Shown: piece after piece, positions 52,688 to 62,882 of the stretch | Position numbering within the stretch: position 1 is the first letter of the stretch | Layout of the letters: each line of letters opens with the position of its first letter | From: Athripsodes cinereus | Lineage: Eukaryota > Arthropoda > Insecta > Trichoptera > Leptoceridae | Assembly (NCBI GenBank): GCA_947579605.1 | Contig: OX388319.1 | Coordinates: forward strand, 14,645,447-14,709,446 | Reading direction: 5' to 3' | Length of the DNA stretch: 64,000 nucleotides | Position numbers and translations under genes: made by a program | The notes under the pieces: model-generated | Told to the model about the DNA's origin: nothing | The model's database searches: none | Seen by the model: only the letters and a program-made list of their open reading frames with translations

Positions 52688-52735
52688 GCTAATCTATTGG
52701 CTACCTCACTTCTGGGATATGCCTTCATTATTTCT
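52688..52735 (+). mobile_element. SINE-A tail fragment
   Basis: AATCTATTGGCTACCTCACT then TCTGGGATATGCC. Confidence 0.7.
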
Positions 52736-52959
52736 TATCATCTACAGGCCATTGTTTTGCCATTTGGAATCGTCAGGCAATTATAAACAATACAATTACA
52801 CATTTCACTTATGGGATAACTAAAGAGTAAACTTAGAATAAATAATTTATTAACACATAATTTATGGCACAGACGTTTTACGTGTCATAAGTTAAATTAT
52901 TTATGAAATAAAAAAAAAAAGTTTTTTTCAAGATCGACAAAAATGTTTTTATAAAACAA

Positions 52960-53060
52960 AAAAGCGTCTTTCTCAATAACAAACATATAGTAGAAATAAA
53001 TATTTGTTTTTTTTAATTTCATTATGGGATTCTACTACCGAAACACTGACACAGTGAATT
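52960..53060. repeat. MITE-D family copy
   Basis: GTCTTTCTCAATAACAAACA, TATAGTAGAAATAAATA, TTCATTATGGGATTCTACTA and CGACACTG-like ends match 61,970-62,060. Confidence 0.55.
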
Positions 53061-54544
53061 AAATGTATTATTTATTTAAATAAATTTGATGTACACATTA
53101 GTATTATAACTTTTAAAATGTTGTGTGATTAATGTTGTGGAATTCCATTTTAACTGTAAAATATTTATATTTTATAAAAAAAAATAGACAAATCACGACT
53201 TGATTAGTAACTCTTTTTTTTATAAAAGATATATCTGGGTTTTTGTTGTAAGTACAACAATGATTATATAAAAAAATATTACTATTTATCAAATCAATAA
53301 ACTAATTGTGGTCTCACTACAATGTGAAAGAAATATTAGGAGTTAAAAAAAAAGTATGGCTTTTCTTGTCAAAATATTAAAATTAAAATAAACGTAATAA
53401 AAATAAATGGAACACTTGTATAATGTCAAACATATAATAACGGAAAAATTATTTTGTTTATTATGAAGACAAAGTCCTCCATAAACTCATTTTACTTGAA
53501 ATGGTAAATAAGAAAATAATTGAAAATTCATTCGAATTGAATAACCCTCTCAGTCCTGCAACATGTTGGTAATATTTTTTTCTAAAATTATTTTTATTAC
53601 TATTGTAAGCTTCCATCGGTTTCCAATTTCGTTGCATGTTTTTCTAGTTTCTCTTATTTATGACTAGCTTTTGAACCTTGCTTCACTTAAATTTACTAAA
53701 AACCGATTGACATTGAAATACAATTCAAAAATACAAGACTTACTTAAAAAATATATTCTTTTCTTGTATAGGTATATGCTTACAATACTTTGAGCAAATA
53801 TTTATGCGAAATTGACGTAAAAATATGTGAGATTTTTCTAACGTAAAAATATATAGATTAAATGAAATGTATTGAAAAAATTATATTTTGACAAAACACT
53901 GACATTGTCAAAAATACCAAAATAATATATAATAATATTTATGTGTTAACCTTTGTTAATACATAAATATGTATGTATAATTATACTATGCCTAAATATG
54001 CAAAATATTAAAGTTTCTTGAGGCCATTAGGTTGCCAAAATTCTTGTCATGTATTCTCACTTAGCATCATGACATTCAACATTCAGAATCTTGAGATTAA
54101 AATTAAAATAGAATCGCAAATTGGCTACAAAGAATAAACAAATATACGTACAAGTTCAGATATTTATTGTTTTATTATTTTTTAATTTTGAAATTGGAAC
54201 GTCGACCACTGCGCCGTCATGACGCATCGTCAATTCCATGAATAAAATTTTGACAAACAATCAACTACTAGGTAGTAACCATTCCTCTCCCGATGCACGG
54301 AACTGAAATTAGTATTTTTATTTTCAACAAAACGTTATTTGTGAAAAAAAAACTATTCGTATTACAACTTAATCCAACAAATAGCTACATATACGTTCTT
54401 TTTTTTTCATAAATTCTTATTTATTTTTTTCATCGTTTTACTAAGTAAGTACCTACATACCTACATCTTTACTAAACGATATGCTTTTTTTCGTATACAC
54501 TCTCGTGAGGATTTGTGTATGATAAGAAGCAGGGATTGAATATA
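53061..54544. other. Long featureless AT-rich stretch
   Basis: Contains the inverted partner (about 53,228-53,247) of the motif at 10,127 and several T-runs; no gene or assignable element. Confidence 0.4.
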
Positions 54545-54865
54545 CTATACTATACTATACCCTCACGCCGTGTCCGAAGTGGGGTTGGCAGAGAGAACGG
54601 AACGCCAAACAGATCTATCTTTACACACTTCCTTCGCTTCCTCCACATTCATAGAGTTTCTCATACACGCACGTCGGTTCCTCTTACTCAACACGCGGCC
54701 GTCCTTGAGAATTTGATCCACGTGATCAAGCCACGTGGTTCTCGGACGCCCGCGTTTCCTCACACCCTTTCTTTCAGATAAGTATATCCTCTTTGTCATT
54801 CTTACCTCGTTCATTCGTTCAAAATGCCCAAATCACCGTAGTTTATTCACGCGCATTCTGTCCAC

Positions 54866-55519
54866 GATTGGAGAAATGGATCCATCGTGACACTTTTCAA
54901 GAAGGGAAACCCACTGGAATGCGGAAATTACCGTGGCATCACACTACTTAGTGTGCCCGGTAAAGTTCTCTCACAAATCATATTGAGTCGCATTCAAAAA
55001 CCAGTGTTGGCATCTCTGAGAAAGCAACAATGTGGGTTTGTACCTGGCAAGTCCTGTTCGGACGCAATTTTTTGTGCCAGATGTGTACTCCAACAGTCGC
55101 AAGAGTTCAACTTACCGCTTGCATGTTGCTTCATTGACCACGAAAAAGCTTTTGACAGCCCCTACAGACCAACCATATGGAAAATACTGGCCGCGTATGG
55201 CATCCCGCCCAAGGTGGTAACCATGATCAAAGCCCTGCATATGGACTCTGAATGTTCTGTCAGAACATCAAGTGGTCCAACTGACACCTTCAGGATCACC
55301 ACTGGAGTCCGGCAGGGCTGTGTATTGGCACCTTTTATCTTTGCCATAATTATGGACTACCTGCTCAGAAAATCTATTCTGGGCCCTGGCGGTGTGCCTT
55401 TATCACAGCGTGAAAACAGTGAGACGTCTGTGGGAGTGCTGCACGATCTTGAATATGCGGATGATCTAAGGAATTACTCTGTAAGGAATTACTTTTTTCC
55501 AAAGAAAACAAATTATTAA
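54866..55519 (+). pseudogene. NLR-2 reverse transcriptase fragment
   Basis: The frame begins DWRNGSIVTLFKKGNPLECG then NYRGITLLS, the start of the polymerase fingers. It passes FIDHEKAFDS (motif A, Asp retained), TGVRQGCVLAPFIFAIIMDY (motif B) and LEYADDL (motif C, catalytic YADD), then runs into unrelated sequence (RNYSVRNYFFPKKTNY, stop) from about 55,469. About 200 residues of the polymerase remain; endonuclease, thumb and linker are missing. It differs clearly from NLR-1 (YADD versus FADD, different spacing), so it is a separate lineage. Confidence 0.88.
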
Positions 55520-55890
55520 GTTAAGCATATAAAAACTGTTATTTCAAATTATTTATAACTCTTTTACAAAACTCGCAATTTCTTGCTTCACACTCACGCT
55601 GTTCTTTCCTTTCGCAACCTATTTATCTAAATATATAAAAAAGGCTCATTTAAAATTGATATTGTGGATAAGTGTCCGTAAAACAAATTTTTATGAAAAA
55701 GGCTACTTGGTTGTCAAGTTGAAGTGTGTTTTACTTGAGCTAGAACTAAATATTGAGTTTCTAAGTATTCAAAGTTTATTGCGATCGCCCTTTCTAGTAC
55801 CAACACAGATATAAGCATGCACAGCTTGAACATGGCTGAAGAAGGATGAAACTGGTATAAATTCAGAAAAAGTGAAATTAAATGTAGATG

Positions 55891-56028
55891 AAAGCTAGTG
55901 TTCAGAGCGCAAGGAATGTCGTGGGAAGAGGTGACGCAATTGGCACAGAGACGCTCTGAATGGAGGAGGCTGGTTTCTGCCCTGTGCTCCCGAGAGGAGC
56001 GTTGAGGGCGATGATGATGATGATGATG
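55891..56028 (+). pseudogene. NLR-2 C-terminus and (GAT)n tail
   Basis: The frame reads VFRAQGMSWEEVTQLAQRRS then EWRRLVSALCSREER and a stop at 56,003. It ends in GGGCGATGATGATGATGATG. The G.(S/T)W.E......R..WR.LV.ALC pattern is the normal end of the NLR-2 class, so the domain itself is in frame but detached from its polymerase by foreign sequence. Confidence 0.8.
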
Positions 56029-56142
56029 ATTCTGTCCACAACACTCTTCTTGCATGAATGTGATTGACATGTGATTGAATATTGAAGCATAAAAAATATC
56101 ACTCAACAGACACCTCATCTCCACAACCAACATATTGTGCAA

Positions 56143-57716
56143 ACTCTCTAGTAAGAAACAGAAGAGGTGTTCCGATGCTTACGAATCGGATTAGGTTGAT
56201 TCGGGGAATCTGATGGTTGTCTGGATGAGGTGTTGAAGAATATTCTTAATATCTTCACTCACTACGTTTTACAAGATACGAAGGCAGTAGGCAGTAAATT
56301 GTGAAATTGCTATGACTTTTATTAATCATTCAATTATGAGTAATTTAGCATAAAACCTAATTAAGACAAAAAATATTTTTTTCCAAAAACAACTTCGGAA
56401 AAAAACAATTGAAGTTTGTAATATTGTCCGTTTTTTTTATCAAATAAACAATTAATTTGATTGATATTGGCAACGTTCATTCTTTCAGTATTGAGAAATT
56501 TCTTGTTAATTTCAAATTTGAAACATGGAATTATTTGAATTCGAATTCGTTGCATTCTATATAATAATAATATAGCAGCTGATGCAACGTTGCCAGACAT
56601 AAAAGGCCCGATTTGTACGATAAAACAATATTTTCTTTTACAGGTTCGTAATGATTTTTCAAACATTTTTGTTATGGCAACGTTGCGCATATACCTACAT
56701 ATTGTTTTGAAAATGTAACTCTTCTTTATTATAACTTCCATATAGACATGCAACTTTTGTGGCACATTGGAGAAGATTAACTATATTTTCAATTTATATA
56801 ACTTTACTTTGATATTTTTTCTACATTTCCGATGATTTAAAAATGTATTAAATCCTTAATTTAACAATCTATGGAAATAAGAAGTAAATGTTGAAACAAA
56901 AATAGTGAATATTTTATTTTTATTCTCGTTTGAAATTTATTTTACAGATTTCATTCTATGTGTAAAAGCAATCTACAAAAATAAAACTTTAAGTACGTAG
57001 GTACTTAATAGCTAATAAATAAAATATAGAATATTGTATTATCCCATACGAAAATTTGTTTATAATTTCAAACATATCTACCAAAATTTCATCGGCGAGC
57101 GGTTTTAACGATAGAATTAATTGCTTACTAGTTCCCAAATGATAGAAATATTGTATTTCAATATAATCAAATGAATTCGAAGGTGCATTCTAAATTTGAA
57201 ATGTAATACATGCTATATTATTTTGTTCGTCACTGGTGTTGTTATTACGAATATAAACGCATTTTCCGCCCCGCTAGTCTCTGTTGGTATTACGGTACAG
57301 CGGGTCTGAATGTGTTAACGGAATGACGGTATTCAAAGAGTTATCTAACGCTTATGTTTAATTTACAAAATATATTATTATTATTATTATTATTATTCAT
57401 CCGCTCTTTTTGATGAAATGCATGAATTTACAAATTGCAGGTTTAGATAGTGATGTCAATTGCCTTGTCCGCACTTTCCGACGAACGCAGCGAAAAGCAT
57501 TCATCTTTCTTTTCTTCTCTTCGTCTGTGTAGGAAAGAAAGAAAGGAATGATTTTTCTCATTTTTTACCTTTCTCGACGGAGAGGAGAATATATGGACCG
57601 ATCCCTTCGTTCGCTTCATTAAAATACGCTATTACAAAGATGTGTGGAATCGCACTGACCAAAAGCTGTTATGATTACAGTTGAATGTGATGTCTTATCA
57701 AAAACAATTATAATGC
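56143..57716. other. Long featureless stretch with (TTA)n
   Basis: TTATTATTATTATTATTATT at about 57,374 is a microsatellite. The 134-codon minus frame at 56,361-56,765 has no recognisable domain. Confidence 0.4.
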
Positions 57717-57885
57717 TCCATAGAGTTTCAGGCAAAGAATAGGACTTCCACTCTTTTCTCAAATACCCTTTGCAAAACCGGTTTTCGAAAAACATCACGA
57801 ATAAAACAGTTAACTGTAACTTTGCGCTAAATGTATGTCACACTGCCATCCATCCTAAATTTCTTAATATTGAAAAGTAAAAACA
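57717..57885 (+). mobile_element. SINE-A 5' two-thirds
   Basis: CTCCATAGAGTTTCAGGCAA, AGAATAGGACTTCCACTCTT, and the mid domain (TCACACTGCCATCCATCCTA). Confidence 0.6.
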
Positions 57886-58247
57886 GTTGTGACTGGTGAG
57901 TTAGAGTTCTTGGTATTTTGCAATGTATAGAACGTACCTAGGCCTTTGTAGATATGCGTTGCTATTTTGCATCCATGAAAATCATTTCATTGGCTCATTA
58001 TGCCTTTGTTCTTCGTGGTTCAAAATTTATAAATATAAAAACTAATTAATGCAAGGTTTGGCAGATCCAGGTTCCAATTAAATTTCAATTGGAAAAACAT
58101 GACATGGCAGATCAGCTATTGTAGAATTAATTCGATGGCACTTGCATCTTTGATGCCCATTTTTCTTTCATAGTCATCGAAAAAGTATATTGCTACTACT
58201 GTGATTCTATGAGCGATGTTGCATTAATTATTGTAAATTCTCTACAG
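57886..58247. other. No recognisable feature
   Basis: AT-rich; nothing supported. Confidence 0.4.
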
Positions 58248-58892
58248 CAGAGGTTTCCAATCCATGGTACATGAACCGTTTATGATCAAATTAATAATTG
58301 GCAATTTTATTACAATTTAAGAAACATGAAGTTTAAAAATGTTTTGGTTTCCTCAAGTAATAATTTCCTAAAAAACCTTTTAATTCTATGACAGATTTCC
58401 TCAACTAAATGCTTCTTGTAGATAGTCCTCGTCGTAGTTTAATTTTTTAAGAATTGGCGTTACTAGATTTTTTAATTTCTCACCAATTGTAAGTACATCT
58501 AGTGTTCTTTTCAAGGAAAATGAACTCAAACTGATTTGATTAATCATTAAACTTACCTAATACCTACTGCAAATATTGTTTAATAAAATAATATCCAAGC
58601 AATACAGACCTGTTTCTAAAACAGATTCGTTTCTATTATATTCTATGTTCCAAAGTAATTAACACGTTTATGAATGATAAAGAGTTGTTTCAGTTGTCAA
58701 CTAATGTTTGTTGTATGTAAATTAAGATGGAAGAAATCATTACATTGTGATAACCTCGCCACCTCAGATCGTCTTAATATTTTGTATTTAATGTTCTTCA
58801 CTAACATTGTTATAATAATTATGATGATGTTCAAAAAGATTAAATAAATATATGTAACATAAAACACGCTGAAAAAAGGTTTGAAACCTCTG
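58248..58892. mobile_element. hAT-like element with nested NLR-7 tail
   Basis: Left end CAGAGGTTTCCAATCCATGG; right end GGTTTGAAACCTCTG, whose complement is CAGAGGTTTCAAACC. The 13-bp ends match at 12 positions and fit the hAT terminal pattern. Flanking octamers CTCTACAG and TTTTATAC agree at only 4 of 8 positions, so the duplication is unproven. No transposase frame. Confidence 0.55.
58725..58852 (+). mobile_element. NLR-7 3' tail
   Basis: GATGGAAGAAATCATTACAT, TGTGATAACCTCGCCACC and TGATGATGTTCAAAAAGATT then AAATAAATA. The hairpin persists with a G-U pair (ATCAT/GTGAT). Confidence 0.65.
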
Positions 58893-59177
58893 TTTTATAC
58901 CTATATAGGTTCAACCCGCTCACAGAGTGATTGAAGTTTGTGCATCGAATTTTTTGCTCTGTCGGGAATAAAGAATAAAAGTTATCATGTACATTTTTCT
59001 TTCATTTAAATAATAAAACCTACGCTCTGAGGTCTGTGTTATAGCAAATAGGAATCCAAAATATTAATAATATCCATTGTAAATTTCCAGGAATTATTAT
59101 TGTTGAGGGATTATAATTTGATTATTCATTCTGAAAACGTTCGGAAAAGTTCCAGATAATCTCTCGTTGTATATTTA

Positions 59178-59290
59178 CATGAAATGAAATGAAATGAAAT
59201 TCTTTTATTTCCCTTCTTACAATAGGTACATTTGACAATTTTCACAATATATTATATATTACTATGGACATCACATATATGGTTTTATCA
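59178..59290 (-). mobile_element. LINE 3' tail with (ATGAA)n
   Basis: ATGAAATGAAATGAAATGAA then ATTCTTTTATTTCCCTTCTT has the look of a minus-strand non-LTR 3' end with microsatellite. Confidence 0.4.
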
Positions 59291-59576
59291 CTCTTTCTTC
59301 TTATCAAACTCATCATGGGGTCCCTATAGGGATCTCAGAAAATATTTCGAAACCATCAAAACATCTTTGTTAAATGAGATTGCTGATAAACTTGCAATAT
59401 GTAATAAACATATTGATCGTTTTCTCTGTGGCAATCAAAAATAAGAAGTTTGAAACTGAGTAGCTCATCCCATAGCTGAATTGAAGCATGAACTATTGGT
59501 AAAATTTTAGATAAGCTGGACAAATCAAAATACACTTCATGAATTTTGTACTGATTTCCATGTCATTATAATAAAA

Positions 59577-59715
59577 TACTACTATACTACTATACCATTA
59601 CGGCACATCCCACAAGTGGGGCAGCCAGCAGATCAGCTGCATGTAAGAAACATGCAAACTGTCCTCTTCGTGCCAATATAAAATCAAGACATTCAGGATG
59701 AGGGCAAACCTAGGT
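59577..59715 (-). mobile_element. SINE-A 3' two-thirds, well conserved
   Basis: Tail TACCATTACGGCACATCCCA then CAAGTGGGGCAGCCAGCAGA, hairpin GCATGTAAGAAACATGC, and GTGCCAATATAAAATCAAGA. 55 consecutive bases (AGAAACATGC to ATTCAGGATG) are identical to the reference copy at 22,785-23,023. Stops abruptly after GGCAAACC. Confidence 0.85.
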
Positions 59716-60404
59716 ACGCTCTGAAAATAATAAAATACTTTAGCTGAAAAATGATAATTCTGATTTTATGAGCTCAAAGTTAATTATTTGCAATTTTCCA
59801 AAATAATATAATACAATTCCACGTATAAATAATCCAAAAAAATGACGTTTAGACACGTGTAGGAAATTTGGAAAGTACCCAGAAAATTATGAAATTGGTG
59901 AACGTTCCATGGGTTAATTCTACTTAAACCAACTTATGCCGATTCGTTAACATTGATACACCTTTTTTAACTACTTAAGAGTGTAAGCACAATCTGCCGG
60001 TTGAGGAGATGCAATTTCTGCTGTGCGGTTTTTTTAAGATTTTTGCTTACGCAGATGTGAAAATATCAGCAAAATTGGCTACCATGTTGTACGTTTAACA
60101 TTGAAACTATGTAACAAAAATATTTATTTATATATTGCCTTCAAACGTAGTCGTGTATTTTCTTCGTCGGTCTTGGAAATATTAAGGTAAAACCAGATCA
60201 AGGCTGGATTAAAATATCATTGAAGATTGACGTTTAATAAATTTGGACCTGCTGTAAAGCAGTGGTGGCACTATATTTGAAATATTGGCGGACTTTTTAT
60301 ATAAGTTTGTCGTAACCAAGGTAATAAAAAGAATTATAGAGATAAAAACTACAGTAGTTTGGGAAAGGGAAAAGAATAAACGAGAACGGAATGGCTTAAA
60401 AGAT
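59716..60404. other. No recognisable feature
   Basis: AT-rich; nothing supported. Confidence 0.4.
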
Positions 60405-60632
60405 AGATATACATGACTCAGAGGAATGGTTCTCGGAGACGTGGCCGATCGAAGATTAAACAGCAAGTTTATAATATAAACTAAATCTTACAGGAGAGAA
60501 AGTGTTGACCAAATTGAATAGGAGAGAATGCATGAGGAATTGTATAACAGTGACAGAAGCAGAAAAAGCTTGATCCTTTCTGCCTACCCCGAAGTGGAAG
60601 CGACATGATGGTGATGATAATGACGATATAGG
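60405..60632 (+). pseudogene. NLR-1 3' end with (TGATGA) tail
   Basis: The plus strand encodes QRNGSRRRGRSKIKQ, then LNRRECMRNCITVTEAEKA and a stop. It then has CTACCCCGAAGTGGAAGCGA, CATGATGG and a TGATGATAATGAC tail. This matches the ERNGARRRGRPRIKWQ...RRACMRNCMTVTEAKD end of intact NLR-1, with about 30 codons deleted between the two blocks. Confidence 0.75.
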
Positions 60633-60905
60633 ATTTATTTAAACCATATCTCATTTTAAAAAATTTCAGTCATGCATGCAATTGTAAAGGCATGTGTTTT
60701 TTGTGTGTATGAAAAGCACGCCACTGCTATGTTGGTTGTCGAATTTATCAGCGTCCTTGAGAATGTCGAAACGTGCCAAAAATTATCGCCATTACAATCT
60801 TCAATAAATTCAATAAAATACTTCTTTGATATCAGATTATTCAAAGGTATACATATTTATTTATAATATGTACCAATTAATACTAGTTATTTGTCTGTGA
60901 TTTAT

Positions 60906-61105
60906 GTCTATCCCATCCCGGCATATCCCACAAGTGGGGCAACCAACAGATCAGCCGCATGCAACAAACATTCAAGCTGTCCTCTCTGTGCCAAAAACAT
61001 TAAGTCGTTCAAGATGTAATATGTCTTTTTTTGAACACCTGCCTTTTACATGACACTCGAAAACTTATGGAAAAGAGCGGGGGGCCAACTCCACGGAAAA
61101 CATTG
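60906..61105 (-). mobile_element. SINE-A, near full length, mid-domain deletion
   Basis: CCATCCCGGCATATCCCACA then AGTGGGGCAACCAAC, hairpin region, GTGCCAAAAACATTAAG, head CCTGCCTTTTACATGACACT then CGAAAACTTATG and AACTCCACGG. The GATGGGTGGCAAACC block is shortened. Confidence 0.8.
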
Positions 61106-61182
61106 GGCTGTGATTTATCAATAATTTATCCAATTTCTTTAATACTATAAGGAAAATGTCGCTTTATAAAAAAAATAATTGA

Positions 61183-61292
61183 TGCAAACCTTACCTATCG
61201 TTGAATGGTTATTAAATGTCCAAATTGTGACTATTTTTTTGCTAACACCAGATTTACATAGGACACTCGAAAACTTCAATAAAATTTAGCAA
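61183..61292 (-). mobile_element. SINE-A 5' half
   Basis: GCAAACCTTACCTATCGTTG, ACATAGGACACTCGAAAACT. Same orientation as the copy 80 bp earlier; tail absent. Confidence 0.6.
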
Positions 61293-61632
61293 AGTTTAGG
61301 TAACATCATAGTTTTTGCAAAAAACATAAAATCTTCAACACGCCCACAAGAGGCTAAATTAAATTGTCATTTTTCAGTATTATTTCAGTCTTGCCTTCTT
61401 AAAGTATTATATTTGTACAAATCAACACCTTAAATTAATTCCGTAAAACATGGAGAATCAAATAAAAGTACGTACATTGGTAGACTTTCATTGTATTATA
61501 ATTTAATTTCCTTCAAGGATTTAAAACACGTGTAGATGCCTCGTGATTCCAATACTTGTCAATTTGTAATTCAAAGGTTCGTTACTCTTGCTGATTCGAG
61601 TAGGTATAACCTGTCATAATGTCCAGCCTGTT

Positions 61633-61880
61633 GCTATGCTATCCACATCTAAATGGGGTAGCCAGTAGACTACTTACATCAAATATACATATTATCTACA
61701 ATCTGGGTGACGCAGGAACTAACCTCTGTAAAATTCATAAACATACAAGCTGTCCTGTTCGTGCCAATAATAAATAATCCAATTAGAATGAGAGACATAC
61801 CTCATCGCTGAATTGACGTTTTACGTGCTTTTGCATTTTACATAATACTCATAAACTAATAAAAGAGTTAGATATCTGAA
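61633..61880 (-). mobile_element. SINE-A with internal expansion
   Basis: CATCTAAATGGGGTAGCCAG, about 70 bp extra, CATAAACATACAAGCTGTCC, TTCGTGCCAATAATAAATAA, mid domain GAGACATACCTCATCGCTGA, and a degraded head. Confidence 0.7.
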
Positions 61881-62065
61881 ATTAAAAACAAATGTTTTCT
61901 TCGACTATAATGACTTTTATTGAGAGACACGTATTTTGTCTTTCAATGACATTGTCTTTGAAAGGCGAAAGACGTCCCTCTCGATAAAAATCAATATAGT
62001 AGAAGAAAACATGTAATTTCATTATGGAATTCTACTACGTTTACACCGACACTATGAATAATTAG
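61881..62065. repeat. MITE-D family, inverted-repeat copy
   Basis: The left part (ATGTTTTCTTCGACTATAAT, TTTTATTGAGAG) is an imperfect inverted repeat of the right part (CTCTCGATAAAAATCAATAT, AGTAGAAGAAAACATG). The right flank (TTCATTATGGAATTCTACTA) matches 53,021-53,040. No TSD established. Confidence 0.5.
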
Positions 62066-62734
62066 AGATCTATTCCTGGCAAGGAGAAATTCGTTTTCTG
62101 TCAATGCGAAGATTGCTAATCAATAATACAAAAAAGGAAGGTTTCGAGAAAAGAGCGGCCTTCTAATTTCAAAATAGACGAGTGTACATGTTAAATCTGA
62201 GTCGGCATATTCCAAATTTAAAATTCCGTGTGTTTAAAAATTCATACGACTGCAGCGCCAGAGTATTTGTTCACGGAATTAAATCGAATGTCTCGCAACT
62301 TAACTACCAATGTATTTGTATAATATTATGATTGCTAGTCTGATGTTATACATTCTATAGACTGTCCTTTAATTAACCTTTTCCATGGAAGAAAGATTGG
62401 AATCGAATGGAAAGACCCCATTCTAAATGAATGATTGAAAGGCTAGACGGAAGTGAACGACCTACGACATTTTCTCCATCCCTCTTTCCTCCCCAGGCAG
62501 TTTATATAGAAAACAATGGGTCTAGGGGGTTGTCATCATTTTCTATGGACTATCAACTCTTGCAGCCCTAAGCTTGATGATTATATTTTTATATATATAT
62601 TATTGAAATATAAGAATCCATTCTAAAAAGCCTATTTTGAAATTTCTTTAATGTATTAATGGTTAATTTACCTAAATTTGATTAGTCTTTGTGTGTTGTC
62701 TGACAGCTGGCCATAAACGCATTTTTCGTTCGTT
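62066..62734. other. No recognisable feature
   Basis: Less AT-rich than average; no supported gene or family. Confidence 0.4.
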
Positions 62735-62882
62735 CACAATGTCCTACTTTAACAATGCACCGTTCCTATGCAAAGACATCAGTGTGCTAGGAATATAGTG
62801 GGAGAGGTGACTCAATTGGCGCAAAAACGCAAAGAATTTGGTCCCTACCATGTGCTCCTGAGAAGGTGATTAATTTGAGATG
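62735..62882 (+). pseudogene. NLR-2 C-terminal relic
   Basis: ACAATGCACCGTTCCTATGC, GAGAGGTGACTCAATTGGCG and CCATGTGCTCCTGAGAAGGT parallel 185-370 and 55,909-56,003. No clear (GAT)n tail remains. Confidence 0.6.

Larger units (their letters stand above)
54866..56028 (+). mobile_element. Chimeric NLR-2 insertion, 11-bp TSD
   Basis: Flanked by ATTCTGTCCAC (54855-54865, 56029-56039). It is composed of NLR-2 polymerase (54,866-55,468), a non-coding AT-rich segment (55,469-55,768), a piece of NLR-1 (55,769-55,890) and the NLR-2 C-terminus with (GAT)n tail (55,891-56,028). The last three parts are shared, already joined, with 33,481-34,045. A single pair of target duplications around the whole suggests one insertion event of a chimeric molecule. 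Confidence 0.85.
54540..56130 (-). pseudogene. NLR-1 relic split by chimeric NLR-2
   Basis: A (TATAC)n tail (54,541-54,560) is followed by 54,561-54,865. On the minus strand this encodes RMTKRIYLSERKGVRKRGRP, TTWLDHVDQILKDGRVLSKR and RRACMRNSMNVEEAKEVCKD, close to intact NLR-1. Beyond the insertion, from 56,029, the same minus frame continues upstream (CKKSVVDRM, joining RVNKLR) and VVEMRCL at about 56,118. One stop replaces Trp in LRWFGH. Confidence 0.8.

Noticed and set aside
55714..56142. 142-codon minus-strand open frame with a His run
   Set aside because: The His run is the antisense reading of the (GAT)n tail; the rest is antisense NLR-2 plus a short NLR-1 relic.
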